DNA of 64,000 nt from Candidatus Gastranaerophilales bacterium (GCA_947589115.1 CANPZP010000002.1:29471-93470), one strand, 5' to 3'; counted from the stretch's first letter, positions 17,921 through 26,943 are shown. Made by a program: numbers and translations. The notes: generated by a model from the sequence alone, not told the origin.

Positions 17921-20341
17921 TTATTTATCTGAAGGTATACGCATTGAGTAGAATGACCTTATAACAAATATAAGAGCAATTATGAATAAAATAACTCCGG
18001 CATATACCGCCATTTCTTTAAATGCCGGTGCAATGGCAATCTCCATCGCCAATAAACCGAATAAAGTAGTAAATTTAATTATGGGATTCATTGCAACTGA
18101 AGAGGTATCTTTAAACGGGTCTCCTACTGTATCTCCTACAACGGTTGCATCATGTAAAGGTGTTCCCTTCTCATTTAAATCAACTTCTACTATCTTTTTT
18201 GCATTATCCCAGCAGCCGCCTGCATTTGCCATAAATACAGCCTGGAACAGACCGAATATTGCTATACCTATTAAGTAGCTTACAAAGAAGGACACGGGAT
18301 TATTATTGTTTAAAATAGGTGCTGATAAACACGCTAACGAAAGTGCAAATGAAAATAAAGCTATAAATATGTTTAACATACCTTTTTGAGCATATTCGGT
18401 ACATATTTTTACAACCTCTTTTGAATTGTCTACATTTGCTTTTTTATCATCACTTTCACCTAATTTAATATTTTTTGATATATATTCAACTGCTCTATAG
18501 GCACCGGTTGTAACTGCCTGCATTGAAGCCCCTGAAAACCAATATATAACGGCTCCTCCCATTAATAATCCTAAAATTGTATAAGGGTTTAATAAGTTTA
18601 ATATGGATTCGGGTGAAATATTTAAAGTTTCTTTTATTACCAATATTAATGAAAATATCATTGTTGTGGCTCCTACTACAGCCGTTCCGATTAATACCGG
18701 CTTTGAAGTTGCCTTAAACGTATTTCCCGCTCCGTCATTTTGCTCTAAGTATTTTTTCGCATTATCAAAATTCGGTTCGAATCCGAATTCATTTTTTATT
18801 TCTTCTGATATATTCGGAATTTCTTCAATTAATGATAATTCATATACTGATTGAGCATTATCCGTAACAGGCCCGTAACTGTCTACTGCAATTGTAACCG
18901 GTCCCATTCCCAAAAATCCGAATGCAACCAAGCCAAACGCAAATACGGATGAATATATCATAATTTCGGAAGGAATGTGAATGCTTGCAAAGTATGCCAT
19001 TGTCATTAATCCTACAATAACAAGTCCTATCCAAAATCCGGAGAAATTACCTGCTACTATTCCTGATAAAATTGTTAAAGAAGAACCGCCTTCTTTTGAT
19101 GCCGTTACAACTTCTGATGTATGCTTTGCTTTAGGACTTGTAAATACTTTCGTAAACTCAGGTATTAACGCAGCTCCTAATGTTCCGCAGCTTATTATTA
19201 CGGATAATGTCAACCATAAATTATTAGGCATGCCCTCCAATAAATAATGACTTATTGCAAATGTCATGCATATTGATAAAATGGATGTTATCCATACTAA
19301 ATTAGTTAATGGCGCTTCAAAATCCAAATCTTCTTTTTTGCCGAATAATAATTTATTTAATATGTTATTTATACCGTAAGCAATAACTGAAGTAAGAATC
19401 ATAAGGTATCTCATAACAAATATCCACGTTAGAAGCTGGATTCTGTATTCGGGGAATACTCCTAGCAAAATGAAACTAACAAGTGCAACCCCTGTAACTC
19501 CGTATGTTTCAAATCCGTCTGCCGTAGGCCCTATTGAATCACCGGCATTATCTCCCGTGCAGTCTGCTATTACTCCCGGATTCCTTGGGTCATCTTCTTT
19601 TATCCCAAACTGAATTTTCATTAAATCTGAACCTATGTCGGCAATTTTTGTGAATATTCCGCCTGCTACCCTAAGTGCTGATGCACCTAATGATTCGCCT
19701 ATTGCAAATCCTATAAAACAAGCACCCGCTAAATTGCCCGGAACAAATAATAATATCATCAGCATTACTATTAATTCTACGCTTACTAACAATACACCGA
19801 TACTCATTCCTGCCTTTAACGGGATATTTAATATATCTAACGGCTTATTCCTTAATGATGTAAAGGATGTTCTTGCATTTGCCAATGTATTCATCCTTAT
19901 CCCGAACCATGCAACACCATATGAGCCTAATATCCCGACTACTGATGCCATAAGAATGATTAATACATTCTTTATACTCATTTCCTGTAAAAAGCCGAAA
20001 TAAAACGCTATACATATTGCTATTAAAATTTCTAATACTATTAAAAATTTACCCTGCTGCACAAGATAAGTTTTACACGTTTCAAAAATAGTATTCCCTA
20101 TTTCTGTCATACATGTATGAGCTTTTATACTCTTTATTTGACCGTATGCTATTAATCCCCATACAACCCCTAAAACGGAAACAATTATTCCGATTAAAAG
20201 CCAGTCAAAATTTGCTCCGTCGATTTTCGGAACCACAAGATCCGCTTCTCCCGCATATGCCGGACATATACTCATTATGAGTAAAACCGACGGCAGAATA
20301 AACTTCCTCATAAAGCTTTGTTTTTCTTCTTTATTTGGCAT
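17921..20341 (-). CDS. hppA: membrane-bound ion-pumping pyrophosphatase, divergent type
   Basis: 806 residues with about 16 membrane spans and an N-terminal signal-like segment ending CPAYAGEA. The core DDPRNPGVIADCTGDNAGD is retained, so it hydrolyses pyrophosphate and moves H+ or Na+ across the membrane. Several signatures are changed: the D(X)7KXE motif reads D235-x6-K242-x-Q244, the next segment reads GDSIGPTADGFETYG, and the position that distinguishes K+-dependent (Ala) from K+-independent (Lys) enzymes lies in EGGSSLT. Ion specificity and potassium need therefore cannot be read off. GGGAG eight bases before ATG 20341 fixes the start. The XRE regulator gene lies 79 bp upstream on the same strand. 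Confidence 0.9.
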   Translation of the reverse strand: MPNKEEKQSFMRKFILPSVLLIMSICPAYAGEADLVVPKIDGANFDWLLIGIIVSVLGVVWGLIAYGQIKSIKAHTCMTEIGNTIFETCKTYLVQQGKFLIVLEILIAICIAFYFGFLQEMSIKNVLIILMASVVGILGSYGVAWFGIRMNTLANARTSFTSLRNKPLDILNIPLKAGMSIGVLLVSVELIVMLMILLFVPGNLAGACFIGFAIGESLGASALRVAGGIFTKIADIGSDLMKIQFGIKEDDPRNPGVIADCTGDNAGDSIGPTADGFETYGVTGVALVSFILLGVFPEYRIQLLTWIFVMRYLMILTSVIAYGINNILNKLLFGKKEDLDFEAPLTNLVWITSILSICMTFAISHYLLEGMPNNLWLTLSVIISCGTLGAALIPEFTKVFTSPKAKHTSEVVTASKEGGSSLTILSGIVAGNFSGFWIGLVIVGLMTMAYFASIHIPSEIMIYSSVFAFGLVAFGFLGMGPVTIAVDSYGPVTDNAQSVYELSLIEEIPNISEEIKNEFGFEPNFDNAKKYLEQNDGAGNTFKATSKPVLIGTAVVGATTMIFSLILVIKETLNISPESILNLLNPYTILGLLMGGAVIYWFSGASMQAVTTGAYRAVEYISKNIKLGESDDKKANVDNSKEVVKICTEYAQKGMLNIFIALFSFALSLACLSAPILNNNNPVSFFVSYLIGIAIFGLFQAVFMANAGGCWDNAKKIVEVDLNEKGTPLHDATVVGDTVGDPFKDTSSVAMNPIIKFTTLFGLLAMEIAIAPAFKEMAVYAGVILFIIALIFVIRSFYSMRIPSDK

Positions 20342-20420
20342 TTTATATCTCCCTTTTTATACCCTTTACAAAGCTTTATTATATATTATTATTTTATTTT
20401 TAACTATTTTTTAAGTTTAG

Positions 20421-20636
20421 TTAATTTTTTAAAAATTCACCTATATCCGTATCCAGATAATTCGCCAGCTCTACAAGTTTTCCTAAAGATAAATTTAATA
20501 CACCCATTTCTATTTTTGCAACATAGCTCCATGACACCTTCATTAATTCAGAAAATGTTTCTTGAGTGTATCCTCTTTCTTTTCTGACTCGCTGAATATT
20601 TTTTCCAACTATTTTTAATGTTCTCTTTTTATCCAT
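20421..20636 (-). CDS. small XRE-family HTH transcriptional regulator
   Basis: 71 residues, essentially one Cro/CI-type helix-turn-helix: NIQRVRKERGYTQETFSELM, SWSYVAKIEMG, then LVELANYLDTDIGEFL. There is no sensor or dimerisation domain beyond it. It probably binds DNA as a dimer. The gene is upstream of the pyrophosphatase gene on the same strand. No Shine-Dalgarno is visible before ATG 20636. A 12-bp inverted repeat about 25-60 bp upstream is a candidate site for autoregulation. Confidence 0.9.
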   Translation of the reverse strand: MDKKRTLKIVGKNIQRVRKERGYTQETFSELMKVSWSYVAKIEMGVLNLSLGKLVELANYLDTDIGEFLKN

Positions 20637-20660
20637 AATTTTATTATTGCTATTTATTTA

Positions 20661-20696
20661 TATATTTCTATAGACTTATAAATATATAGAAATATA
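20661..20696. promoter_or_regulatory. inverted repeat upstream of the XRE gene, candidate operator
   Basis: TATATTTCTATA (20661-20672) and its exact reverse complement (20685-20696) are separated by 12 bases. The pair covers the likely promoter of the XRE regulator. The stretch 20637-20971 otherwise holds no protein gene. It holds the candidate RNA and two hairpins listed separately. Confidence 0.45.
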
Positions 20697-20735
20697 AATG
20701 AATGTAAACATAATTAAATACTGAGAGAAAAATGC

Positions 20736-20764
20736 TTGAAAATATAAGTTTACTTTCATAAAAT
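20736..20764 (+). promoter_or_regulatory. candidate promoter of a small RNA
   Basis: TTGAAA (20736-20741), 17-base spacer, TAAAAT (20759-20764). No protein gene follows on this strand before the terminator at 20832-20872. Confidence 0.4.
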
Positions 20765-20770
20765 AGTAAT

Positions 20771-20872
20771 AAGATAAAGTAAAAATTACCCGTGGTGATT
20801 ATATTCTTTTTTTGAGTATAATTCCTTCATTGAGGTATAATGCAATTTTTGTTTTATACCTCTTTTTCTTTT
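20771..20872 (+). ncRNA. candidate small RNA, about 100 nt, with two hairpins
   Basis: Downstream of a plausible promoter the sequence forms a first hairpin (20798-20806 with 20814-20822, one G-U pair, seven-U loop) and then a 9-bp hairpin (20832-20840 with 20854-20862) followed by a U-rich run, a Rho-independent terminator without any upstream coding gene on that strand. I match it to no known RNA family. It lies between the divergent-side XRE gene and the convergent GGDEF/HD-GYP gene. Evidence is structural only. Confidence 0.4.
20832..20872 (+). terminator. orphan Rho-independent terminator
   Basis: Stem GAGGTATAA with TTATACCTC, 13-base loop, then TTTTTCTTTT on the plus strand. No plus-strand gene precedes it. 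Confidence 0.65.
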
Positions 20873-20902
20873 ATTTAAGGCGGGAAAGAGGAAAAAAATA
20901 GT

Positions 20903-20937
20903 AAAAAATCAAAAACGCTGAAACAGATATAGCGTTT
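20903..20937 (-). terminator. terminator of the GGDEF/HD-GYP gene
   Basis: 7-bp stem AAACGCT/AGCGTTT (20913-20919 with 20931-20937), 11-base loop, followed on the minus strand by TTTTTGATTTTTT. Confidence 0.65.
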
Positions 20938-20971
20938 GTATTTACAAAATTATGGATATATGGGAATTTTT

Positions 20972-22834
20972 TTAAATTTTTGTAGCTAAAGACGGAGCAA
21001 GTGCTATAAATTGTCTTACAAGCTCTTTATCCCATTGTTCTCCTGCGCCTTCTTCCAAAATAGCGCATGCTTTTTCAACGCTCATTCCTTTTCTGTACGG
21101 TCTGTCGCTTATAAGTGCATGATAAGTATCCGCAACAGCAACAATTCTTGCGGCAAGCGGAATTTCTTCACCTTTTAATCTGCACGGATATCCTTTTCCG
21201 TTCCACTGTTCGTGGTGGTATTTTACTATCGGTATTAAATCATGCAATAAAGGATTCGGGTCTAATATTTTTTGAACACCTATAGTCGGATGTTGTTGTA
21301 TTATTTTAAATTCTTCGTCTGTTAATTTTGCAGGTTTTGTAAGTACATCCTCAGGGATTCCGATTTTACCTATGTCATGAAGCAATGCTCCGAGTTTAAT
21401 GCGTTCAACTTCTTTATCGGGAAGATTTATTGCTCTTGCCAGTGCTACTGAATACCTTGATACGGATGATGAATGGTCTTTTGTATATTCATCTTTTGCA
21501 TCTATTGCGCTTGCAAGCGATGTTACGACTTCTATCAAGTGATTTTGCGATAATATATTTTCGTTTTGGAATTGTTCCACAAGTGCTTCTTCAAAATTAA
21601 TTCCCAATTGAGAATGTCTTTTTGCCATAACTACCGCAAATGAATTTAAAGCGGTATCATCCCAGAAATCGTAATCTTGAGTTGAAACTATAATAGATCT
21701 GCCGTTTGTATAACCTTTTGTTTTTGAAACAAGTACTGCTTGTTCAGCCAATATTAATAATTTTTCTTTATCCGTTGAATCGTCGGGATATGTAGCAATA
21801 CCAACGGAAACTTTATTTACCGGGCCTATATCATCTACAAGACAGCAAGAAAGAGAGTATGTCAGATACTCTGCCATATACTTTGCTTCTTCTGCATTCA
21901 TGTTTCTTAAGATTACTGAAATTTTATCTCCGCCGTATCTTGCTGCAATATCTTGTTTCTTTATATTTTCATTTATTTTACTTGCAACAACTTTTATTAC
22001 TTCGTCGCCCTTCGAGTGTCCGAAATCTCTGTTTATTTGACCCATGTCATTTATGTCAAATATTAATACGGATACTTTTGTTTTACTGGATTGTGCATAT
22101 TCAAGCTCTTGAGATAAGAGTTCATGAAATCTTCTGTGAGTGTATAAATTGGTTAAGCTGTCTGTATATGTACTTTGTGCCACCTTTTCATTTAGTGCGG
22201 AATTTTGGAACAGTAATCCTAAATTTGTTGCTGCCAATTGATATAAACTTAAGTGGTTTTGCACGTTATAGTCGCTTACGAGTGTTACACATATGGTTCT
22301 TCCCTGTGCTTTTATCGGAATTATTGCGCATGGATGGTTTACCAGAGAAGGAATCTTTAAAAATTCACAGTCGTTTAATAATGAAATTTCACCTGTTTCA
22401 AGGGCTTTTACTATTTCATTCTCTGTATCGCTCATAAATACTTTTAATGAATATACATTTGAGTTTTTATCCAATAATTTAATATTTATTGAATTAGATT
22501 GTTCACAAATTAATCCCATAGCTGTAAATGCGCAGTTTAATCTGTTAACAAACATATTATGAAATTCATTTAAAGATTCTCTTAAATCGGTATGATTTTT
22601 AACAATATCATTTATTTGCTTTATGAATCCTGCATAATCAATAACTCCAAAAGATTTATCCATATGATGAATATTGCCGCCATACGGATTTTTAATAGAA
22701 TTCATTCCGCTTCCCAATATGTTTATTTTTGCAACTAATCCGCTTTTATCTATCGGATTTGTTGTTTTTTTAGATTGGGAAGAGATATTGTTTTCTTTAT
22801 TATTTATATCTATACTTTTCTTACTTTTTTGCAT
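20972..22834 (-). CDS. GAF-like/GGDEF/HD-GYP signalling protein
   Basis: 620 residues. Residues about 1-60 are polar and low in complexity. About 70-215 look like a GAF sensor. About 225-385 are a GGDEF domain (DSLTNLYTHRRF, LIFDINDMGQINRDFGHSKGD), but the signature is RYGGDKISV, so GGDEF has become GGDKI and the RxxD inhibitory site is absent: probably non-catalytic. About 435-615 are an HD-GYP domain with LLHDIGKIGIP, HHEQWNGKGYP and VAVADTYHAL, which looks active. The likely job is cyclic-di-GMP hydrolysis controlled by GTP or another ligand. No membrane span is seen. Single gene with its own terminator. Confidence 0.9.
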   Translation of the reverse strand: MQKSKKSIDINNKENNISSQSKKTTNPIDKSGLVAKINILGSGMNSIKNPYGGNIHHMDKSFGVIDYAGFIKQINDIVKNHTDLRESLNEFHNMFVNRLNCAFTAMGLICEQSNSINIKLLDKNSNVYSLKVFMSDTENEIVKALETGEISLLNDCEFLKIPSLVNHPCAIIPIKAQGRTICVTLVSDYNVQNHLSLYQLAATNLGLLFQNSALNEKVAQSTYTDSLTNLYTHRRFHELLSQELEYAQSSKTKVSVLIFDINDMGQINRDFGHSKGDEVIKVVASKINENIKKQDIAARYGGDKISVILRNMNAEEAKYMAEYLTYSLSCCLVDDIGPVNKVSVGIATYPDDSTDKEKLLILAEQAVLVSKTKGYTNGRSIIVSTQDYDFWDDTALNSFAVVMAKRHSQLGINFEEALVEQFQNENILSQNHLIEVVTSLASAIDAKDEYTKDHSSSVSRYSVALARAINLPDKEVERIKLGALLHDIGKIGIPEDVLTKPAKLTDEEFKIIQQHPTIGVQKILDPNPLLHDLIPIVKYHHEQWNGKGYPCRLKGEEIPLAARIVAVADTYHALISDRPYRKGMSVEKACAILEEGAGEQWDKELVRQFIALAPSLATKI

Positions 22835-22963
22835 TAACCAATCCTAAGTATGTATACTATAAAACTATAAAGTAAAAAAATTGCTATATTGTCACAAATA
22901 TTTACATTATATATTACTATAATTTCACTTTTTTTAAAAAATTGCAACAATTAATTAAGTTTT

Positions 22964-24091
22964 TTATATATTTGAAGAAATAATTTCGGCTGCTTTCCCC
23001 GCAGCTTGTGATACGGTAAGTTTTTCTTTTACTTCCGAAAGAGATTTTATCATTTCGTTTCTGTATGTTTCGTCGTTTATTATTTTTAAAATCTCGTTTG
23101 CAATAATATGGGGTTTAGCATTTTTTTGTATTATCTCGGGAATTATATCTTTATTTGTGATAATGTTCGGCAGTGATACACGTTTAATACTTCTTACCAA
23201 TAAATAAATAAAATATAAAAGCCAAGGTCCACGGTAAGAAATAATCATCGGAGTATCATACAATGCGGCTTCGAGTGCTACTGTTCCGGATGCAAGTATT
23301 AAAGCATCCGATACCGATAATAATTCATAATTTTTATTTTTTAGTACTTTTATTTCTAAATCTTGATATTTTGATAATTGAGGCAAGATAAGTTCATCTT
23401 TAATATTAGGTGCTTGACATAAAAGAAATTGAACATTCGGGTTTTTACTCTTAATTATTCTTGCCGCATCTAAAAATACGGATAGTAAATTATTAATTTC
23501 AAATGTTCTTGAACCGGGGAAAATAGATATTAATTTTTTTGATTTATCTAAATTATTTTCTTCAAGAAAGGTATTTTTATCAGTTTTTGGAGGCAGCTGT
23601 TCTAAAAGAGGATGCCCGACAAATTCGGCATCAACTCCTATTTTCTCATACATTTCTTTTTCAAACGGGAAAATAGTTAAAACTTTGTTTATATTTTTCT
23701 TTACCGTGTTCAAACGCCATTTTCTTGATGCCCATATTTGAGGCGGTATGTAATAGTATATTTTAAATCCGTATTTTGAAATAACTTTTGACAGATTAAG
23801 ATTAAATCCGCCGTAATCAACCAATAAAACCATATCCGGTTTGTAGGTATTTTTAAGATATTTTGCTATTTTACGCCCTAAAAGAATATGATTAAAAATG
23901 ATTTTAAAATTAAATCCCACAACAGACATTTTTGAATGATTGCAAAAAAGCTTAACACCTTCATTTTTAAGATTTTCACCGCCTACCGCTTCTATTTCGA
24001 TATCGGGATTAATTTTTTTTAATTCCTTTACAAGATTTGAAGCATGTTTATCGCCTGAATATTCGCCTGTAATTATAAATAATTTTTTCAT
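22964..24091 (-). CDS. lpxB: lipid-A-disaccharide synthase
   Basis: 375 residues of glycosyltransferase family 19. It joins 2,3-diacylglucosamine-1-phosphate with its UDP derivative to form the lipid A disaccharide. Seen: the start LFIITGEYSGDKHASNLV, then VDYGGFNLNL, PQIWASRKWR, FVGHPL, FPGSRTFEI and the C-terminal SGTVALEAALYDTPMII. The start ATGA overlaps the lpxI stop by 4 bp, so the two are translated together. Its presence implies an outer membrane with lipopolysaccharide. Confidence 0.96.
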   Translation of the reverse strand: MKKLFIITGEYSGDKHASNLVKELKKINPDIEIEAVGGENLKNEGVKLFCNHSKMSVVGFNFKIIFNHILLGRKIAKYLKNTYKPDMVLLVDYGGFNLNLSKVISKYGFKIYYYIPPQIWASRKWRLNTVKKNINKVLTIFPFEKEMYEKIGVDAEFVGHPLLEQLPPKTDKNTFLEENNLDKSKKLISIFPGSRTFEINNLLSVFLDAARIIKSKNPNVQFLLCQAPNIKDELILPQLSKYQDLEIKVLKNKNYELLSVSDALILASGTVALEAALYDTPMIISYRGPWLLYFIYLLVRSIKRVSLPNIITNKDIIPEIIQKNAKPHIIANEILKIINDETYRNEMIKSLSEVKEKLTVSQAAGKAAEIISSNI

Positions 24092-24903
24092 ACCGCCATT
24101 ACTACAATGTTGTTTTTATCCGCATATTCTATTGTTTTTTTCTGGTCAACCAGAATAGTTTCATTTGCTTCAACCGCAATAATTTTTGCTTTATATTTTT
24201 TCATTGTTTTTAACGTATTTAAACCGAATGCAGGGATATCGAATCTTTTATCCTGTTTAGGTTTAGCAACTTTAACTATTACGGAATCCTTTTTCCCAAG
24301 CTTACAACCTCTTTTTATACACTTATCGGTACCTTCAATTGCTTCTATTGCCATAATCATTCTGTCTTTTATTACAACAGACTGTCCTATATCAAGAGCA
24401 CCCATTTCTTTTGCTATTTTGAATCCGTAATCAACGTCTGCCAGCTGGGCTTCCGTAGGTTGAATTTTCCCTAAAACTCCTATAGGTGCCATTAAATTTT
24501 TTATAAATATTGTTTGGTCGAGAACGGTTATTCCGAGTTTTGCTAATTCGTCCACTAAAAAATACATTATTGCATCATCGTTTAGTCTTTTTGCCTGTTT
24601 TAAAAATTCGATTGCCAAAGAATCAAATCTCGGACGTTTTACGACTAAACTTTTTGATACTTTACCTATAAATGTTAATTGTTTTATTCCTTCATTAAGT
24701 AATGCATTTTTTATTTTTATTAATTCACCGGGAGCATAATCATATACTTTTGAACAATACTTCTTTAACTCATTTCTGTTATCGGAAGAAAGAGATATTG
24801 CAACAACCTCAAATCCGTTTTCTTTTGCATTTTTTGCCAATTGAACGGGTAAAAGTCCGTTCCCGGCTATTAAGCCCTGTTTATTATCTAATTCTATTGA
24901 CAC
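24088..24903 (-). CDS. lpxI: UDP-2,3-diacylglucosamine pyrophosphatase LpxI
   Basis: 271 residues of the LpxI (DUF1009) family, which releases UMP from UDP-2,3-diacylglucosamine one step before LpxB. Seen: LIAGNGLLPVQLAKNAKENG at the start, GELIKIKNALLNEGIKQLTF, LNDDAIMYFLVDEL, and the conserved VIKDRMIMAIEAIEGTD followed by FDIPAFGLNTL. The start is GTG 24903 behind GAGGATTATAAG. Its pairing with lpxB by a 4-bp overlap supports the assignment. LpxI is the alternative to LpxH. Confidence 0.93.
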   Translation of the reverse strand: MSIELDNKQGLIAGNGLLPVQLAKNAKENGFEVVAISLSSDNRNELKKYCSKVYDYAPGELIKIKNALLNEGIKQLTFIGKVSKSLVVKRPRFDSLAIEFLKQAKRLNDDAIMYFLVDELAKLGITVLDQTIFIKNLMAPIGVLGKIQPTEAQLADVDYGFKIAKEMGALDIGQSVVIKDRMIMAIEAIEGTDKCIKRGCKLGKKDSVIVKVAKPKQDKRFDIPAFGLNTLKTMKKYKAKIIAVEANETILVDQKKTIEYADKNNIVVMAV

Positions 24904-24942
24904 CTTATAATCCTCTTTTACTTTATTTTATAATAAATTTTT

Positions 24943-25221
24943 TTATTTTAATATACCGTTATTTGATTGCTTTGTCAGTTCGATTAAACATTGGGCAAGT
25001 TGATCCGGACAGCTTGTTTTCTTTGCTCCGCATGTTATTCCTTGGAATTTTTCTATTACTTCTTGTACAGGCATGCCTTTTACCATATGTCTTATTCCCA
25101 TTAAATTACCGGGACATCCCCCTATAAATTCAACATCATAAATTTTATCACCGTCTATTACTACGTTCATTAATCCGCAGCATGTTCCCTGCGGTCTGTA
25201 TTGTATAGATTTTAATCCCAT
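24943..25221 (-). CDS. TSCPD-domain protein of unknown function
   Basis: 92 residues. The TSCPD signature is near the C-terminus (KKTSCPDQLAQCL), after GTCCGLMNVVIDGDK and FIGGCPGNLMGIRHMV. Six cysteines and the related domain at the end of some class II ribonucleotide reductases suggest metal or nucleotide binding, but the function of the stand-alone form is not known to me. It sits 12 bp after the Pit gene and 39 bp before lpxI in one minus-strand run. Its Shine-Dalgarno is AGGAGGAATAAA. Confidence 0.88.
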   Translation of the reverse strand: MGLKSIQYRPQGTCCGLMNVVIDGDKIYDVEFIGGCPGNLMGIRHMVKGMPVQEVIEKFQGITCGAKKTSCPDQLAQCLIELTKQSNNGILK

Positions 25222-25233
25222 TTTATTCCTCCT

Positions 25234-26238
25234 TTAATGCGGTATATGTTTTAACAGTGAGTATATTATTAATGACATTATAACGCAGCAAGGTATAGTA
25301 AGCACCCATGCGGTAATAATATTTTTTATTATATTTGTTCTTATACTTCCTCTTTTTATTGCGGTTCCAACACCCATAATTGCAGTTGATACAACGTGTG
25401 TGGTACTTAAAGGAATACCGAATACGGAAGCTAAAAGAACGATTGAGGAAGCTGAAAAATCCGATGCCGCACCGGATATAGGTTTTAATTTTATTATTTT
25501 ACTTCCCATTGTTTTAATTATTTTCCAACCTCCGGTCATTGTTCCTAATGCCATTGTAATTGCGCATATTAATTTAACATATATCGGAATATTAAATTCG
25601 CCTTTCGGCATAACGATAACTCCCGCCGTGACAAGCGCCATTGTGATTACTCCCATGGTTTTTTGCGCATCATTTAAACCATGACTGAGCGCCATTAATC
25701 CTGATGCAAAAATTTGAATTCTTCTGAATCTTCTGTTTATGATATCAGGTTTTATTTTATAAAACAGTCTTAAGAATGAACACATTACAATAAAACCGAC
25801 TGTAAATCCGACAAGAGGAGAGGCAAACATAGGGATTATTACTTTTTCAATCAATACGGCAAAATTAATGGGGTCAAGCCCTGCGTGTATAAAAGCGGAA
25901 CCTAACAATCCCCCGATTAGTGCATGTGAAGAACTCGAAGGCAGTCCGAACCACCAGGTCAGTAAATTCCATATTACGGCTGTTATTAAGGCGCAAAGAA
26001 TTACTTGAAGAGTAATTGTTTCACTTGCTATTATTCCGGCCCCTATTGTTTTTGCTACGTTAACCCCTAATAAAGCACCGGTAGCTTCCAGAGTGGCTCC
26101 GAAAAGTACAGCTTGTCTTGCGGATAATACTTTTGTTGATACTACAGATGCGATTGAGTTTGCACAATCGTGAAATCCGTTTATATAATCAAATACCAGT
26201 GCGCATATTATAACCGATATTAATAAAAATATTGTCAT
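25234..26238 (-). CDS. inorganic phosphate transporter, Pit family
   Basis: 334 residues, about ten membrane spans. DYINGFHDCANSIASVVSTK near the N-terminus and LSHGLNDAQKTMG in the second half are the two inverted family repeats that bind phosphate. GLPSSSSHALIGGLLGSA is also diagnostic. It imports phosphate or metal-phosphate with a proton. It follows the DUF47 gene by 14 bp, the usual pairing for this transporter. Shine-Dalgarno CCGGAGAAATACTG. Confidence 0.95.
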   Translation of the reverse strand: MTIFLLISVIICALVFDYINGFHDCANSIASVVSTKVLSARQAVLFGATLEATGALLGVNVAKTIGAGIIASETITLQVILCALITAVIWNLLTWWFGLPSSSSHALIGGLLGSAFIHAGLDPINFAVLIEKVIIPMFASPLVGFTVGFIVMCSFLRLFYKIKPDIINRRFRRIQIFASGLMALSHGLNDAQKTMGVITMALVTAGVIVMPKGEFNIPIYVKLICAITMALGTMTGGWKIIKTMGSKIIKLKPISGAASDFSASSIVLLASVFGIPLSTTHVVSTAIMGVGTAIKRGSIRTNIIKNIITAWVLTIPCCVIMSLIIYSLLKHIPH

Positions 26239-26252
26239 CAGTATTTCTCCGG

Positions 26253-26897
26253 TTAACTTAATTTTAATACAACACTGACGACTGCATCAGATACGCTGTA
26301 ACAAGCATCAAGAGCATTTTCTAAATCTTTATGCAAATCTCTTAACTTAATTACGTTTAATGCATCATATTTCCCTGAAAATAATGCTTCTGTCGCATTA
26401 AGCAGTATTTCATCCCCTCTTGTTTCAATTTCTTTCATCTTTAAATTTCTTGATGTCATGTCAGAAATTGTGGGCTTTTTAAAATTCGCAAATATTTGTT
26501 CCAGTTCATTTGTTGCTGCTATTAATGTTTGTGACTGATTTTTTAAATTTTCGGTGTATGATTCCAATCTGTACACTTTTAAATTCATACATGATTTTGT
26601 TATTTTTTTTGTAATTTTATTCAGTAAACCTGATATATTTTGAATGTCCTCTCTGTCGATGGGAGTAACAAAAGAGGTATCTAAAATTTCTAAGGTCTTT
26701 TTAATGTTTTTATTACTTGCGTGCTTATATTGTCTTGCCAATGCAACATGTTCTTCTTTAATACCGTTTTCTAAAATCTCATGTAATAATTCTGCGGATA
26801 ATCTGCAATATTTTGTTCCCTCTTCAAACAATGAATAAAATAAATCATTTGAAGGGGGCAGTATGTAAGACATAATTCCGCTTATTAATTTAGACAT
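26253..26897 (-). CDS. DUF47/PhoU-like accessory protein of the Pit transporter
   Basis: 214 residues, all helical, of the TIGR00153/DUF47 family related to PhoU. Seen: MSYILPPSNDLFYSLFEEGT at the start and the repeated helical pattern ending DLHKDLENALDACYSVSDA with its conserved Glu/Asp positions for metals. These proteins regulate the Pit transporter encoded beside them. AAAAGGAGAGTAAAAT precedes the ATG. Confidence 0.92.
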   Translation of the reverse strand: MSKLISGIMSYILPPSNDLFYSLFEEGTKYCRLSAELLHEILENGIKEEHVALARQYKHASNKNIKKTLEILDTSFVTPIDREDIQNISGLLNKITKKITKSCMNLKVYRLESYTENLKNQSQTLIAATNELEQIFANFKKPTISDMTSRNLKMKEIETRGDEILLNATEALFSGKYDALNVIKLRDLHKDLENALDACYSVSDAVVSVVLKLS

Positions 26898-26916
26898 ATT
26901 TTACTCTCCTTTTCAT

Positions 26917-26940
26917 AAAACAAAACAATGCCGAGGCATT
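26917..26940 (-). terminator. weak terminator-like hairpin after the sigma factor gene
   Basis: 5-bp stem AATGC/GCATT with a four-base loop, followed on the minus strand by TTTTGTTTT. Weak, so read-through into the DUF47 gene is likely. Confidence 0.33.
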
Positions 26941-26943
26941 TAT

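Noticed and set aside
18765..18795. tRNA-like TTCGGTTCGAATCCGAA
   Set aside because: It resembles a T-arm but lies inside the pyrophosphatase coding frame, and no acceptor, D or anticodon arms can be built around it.
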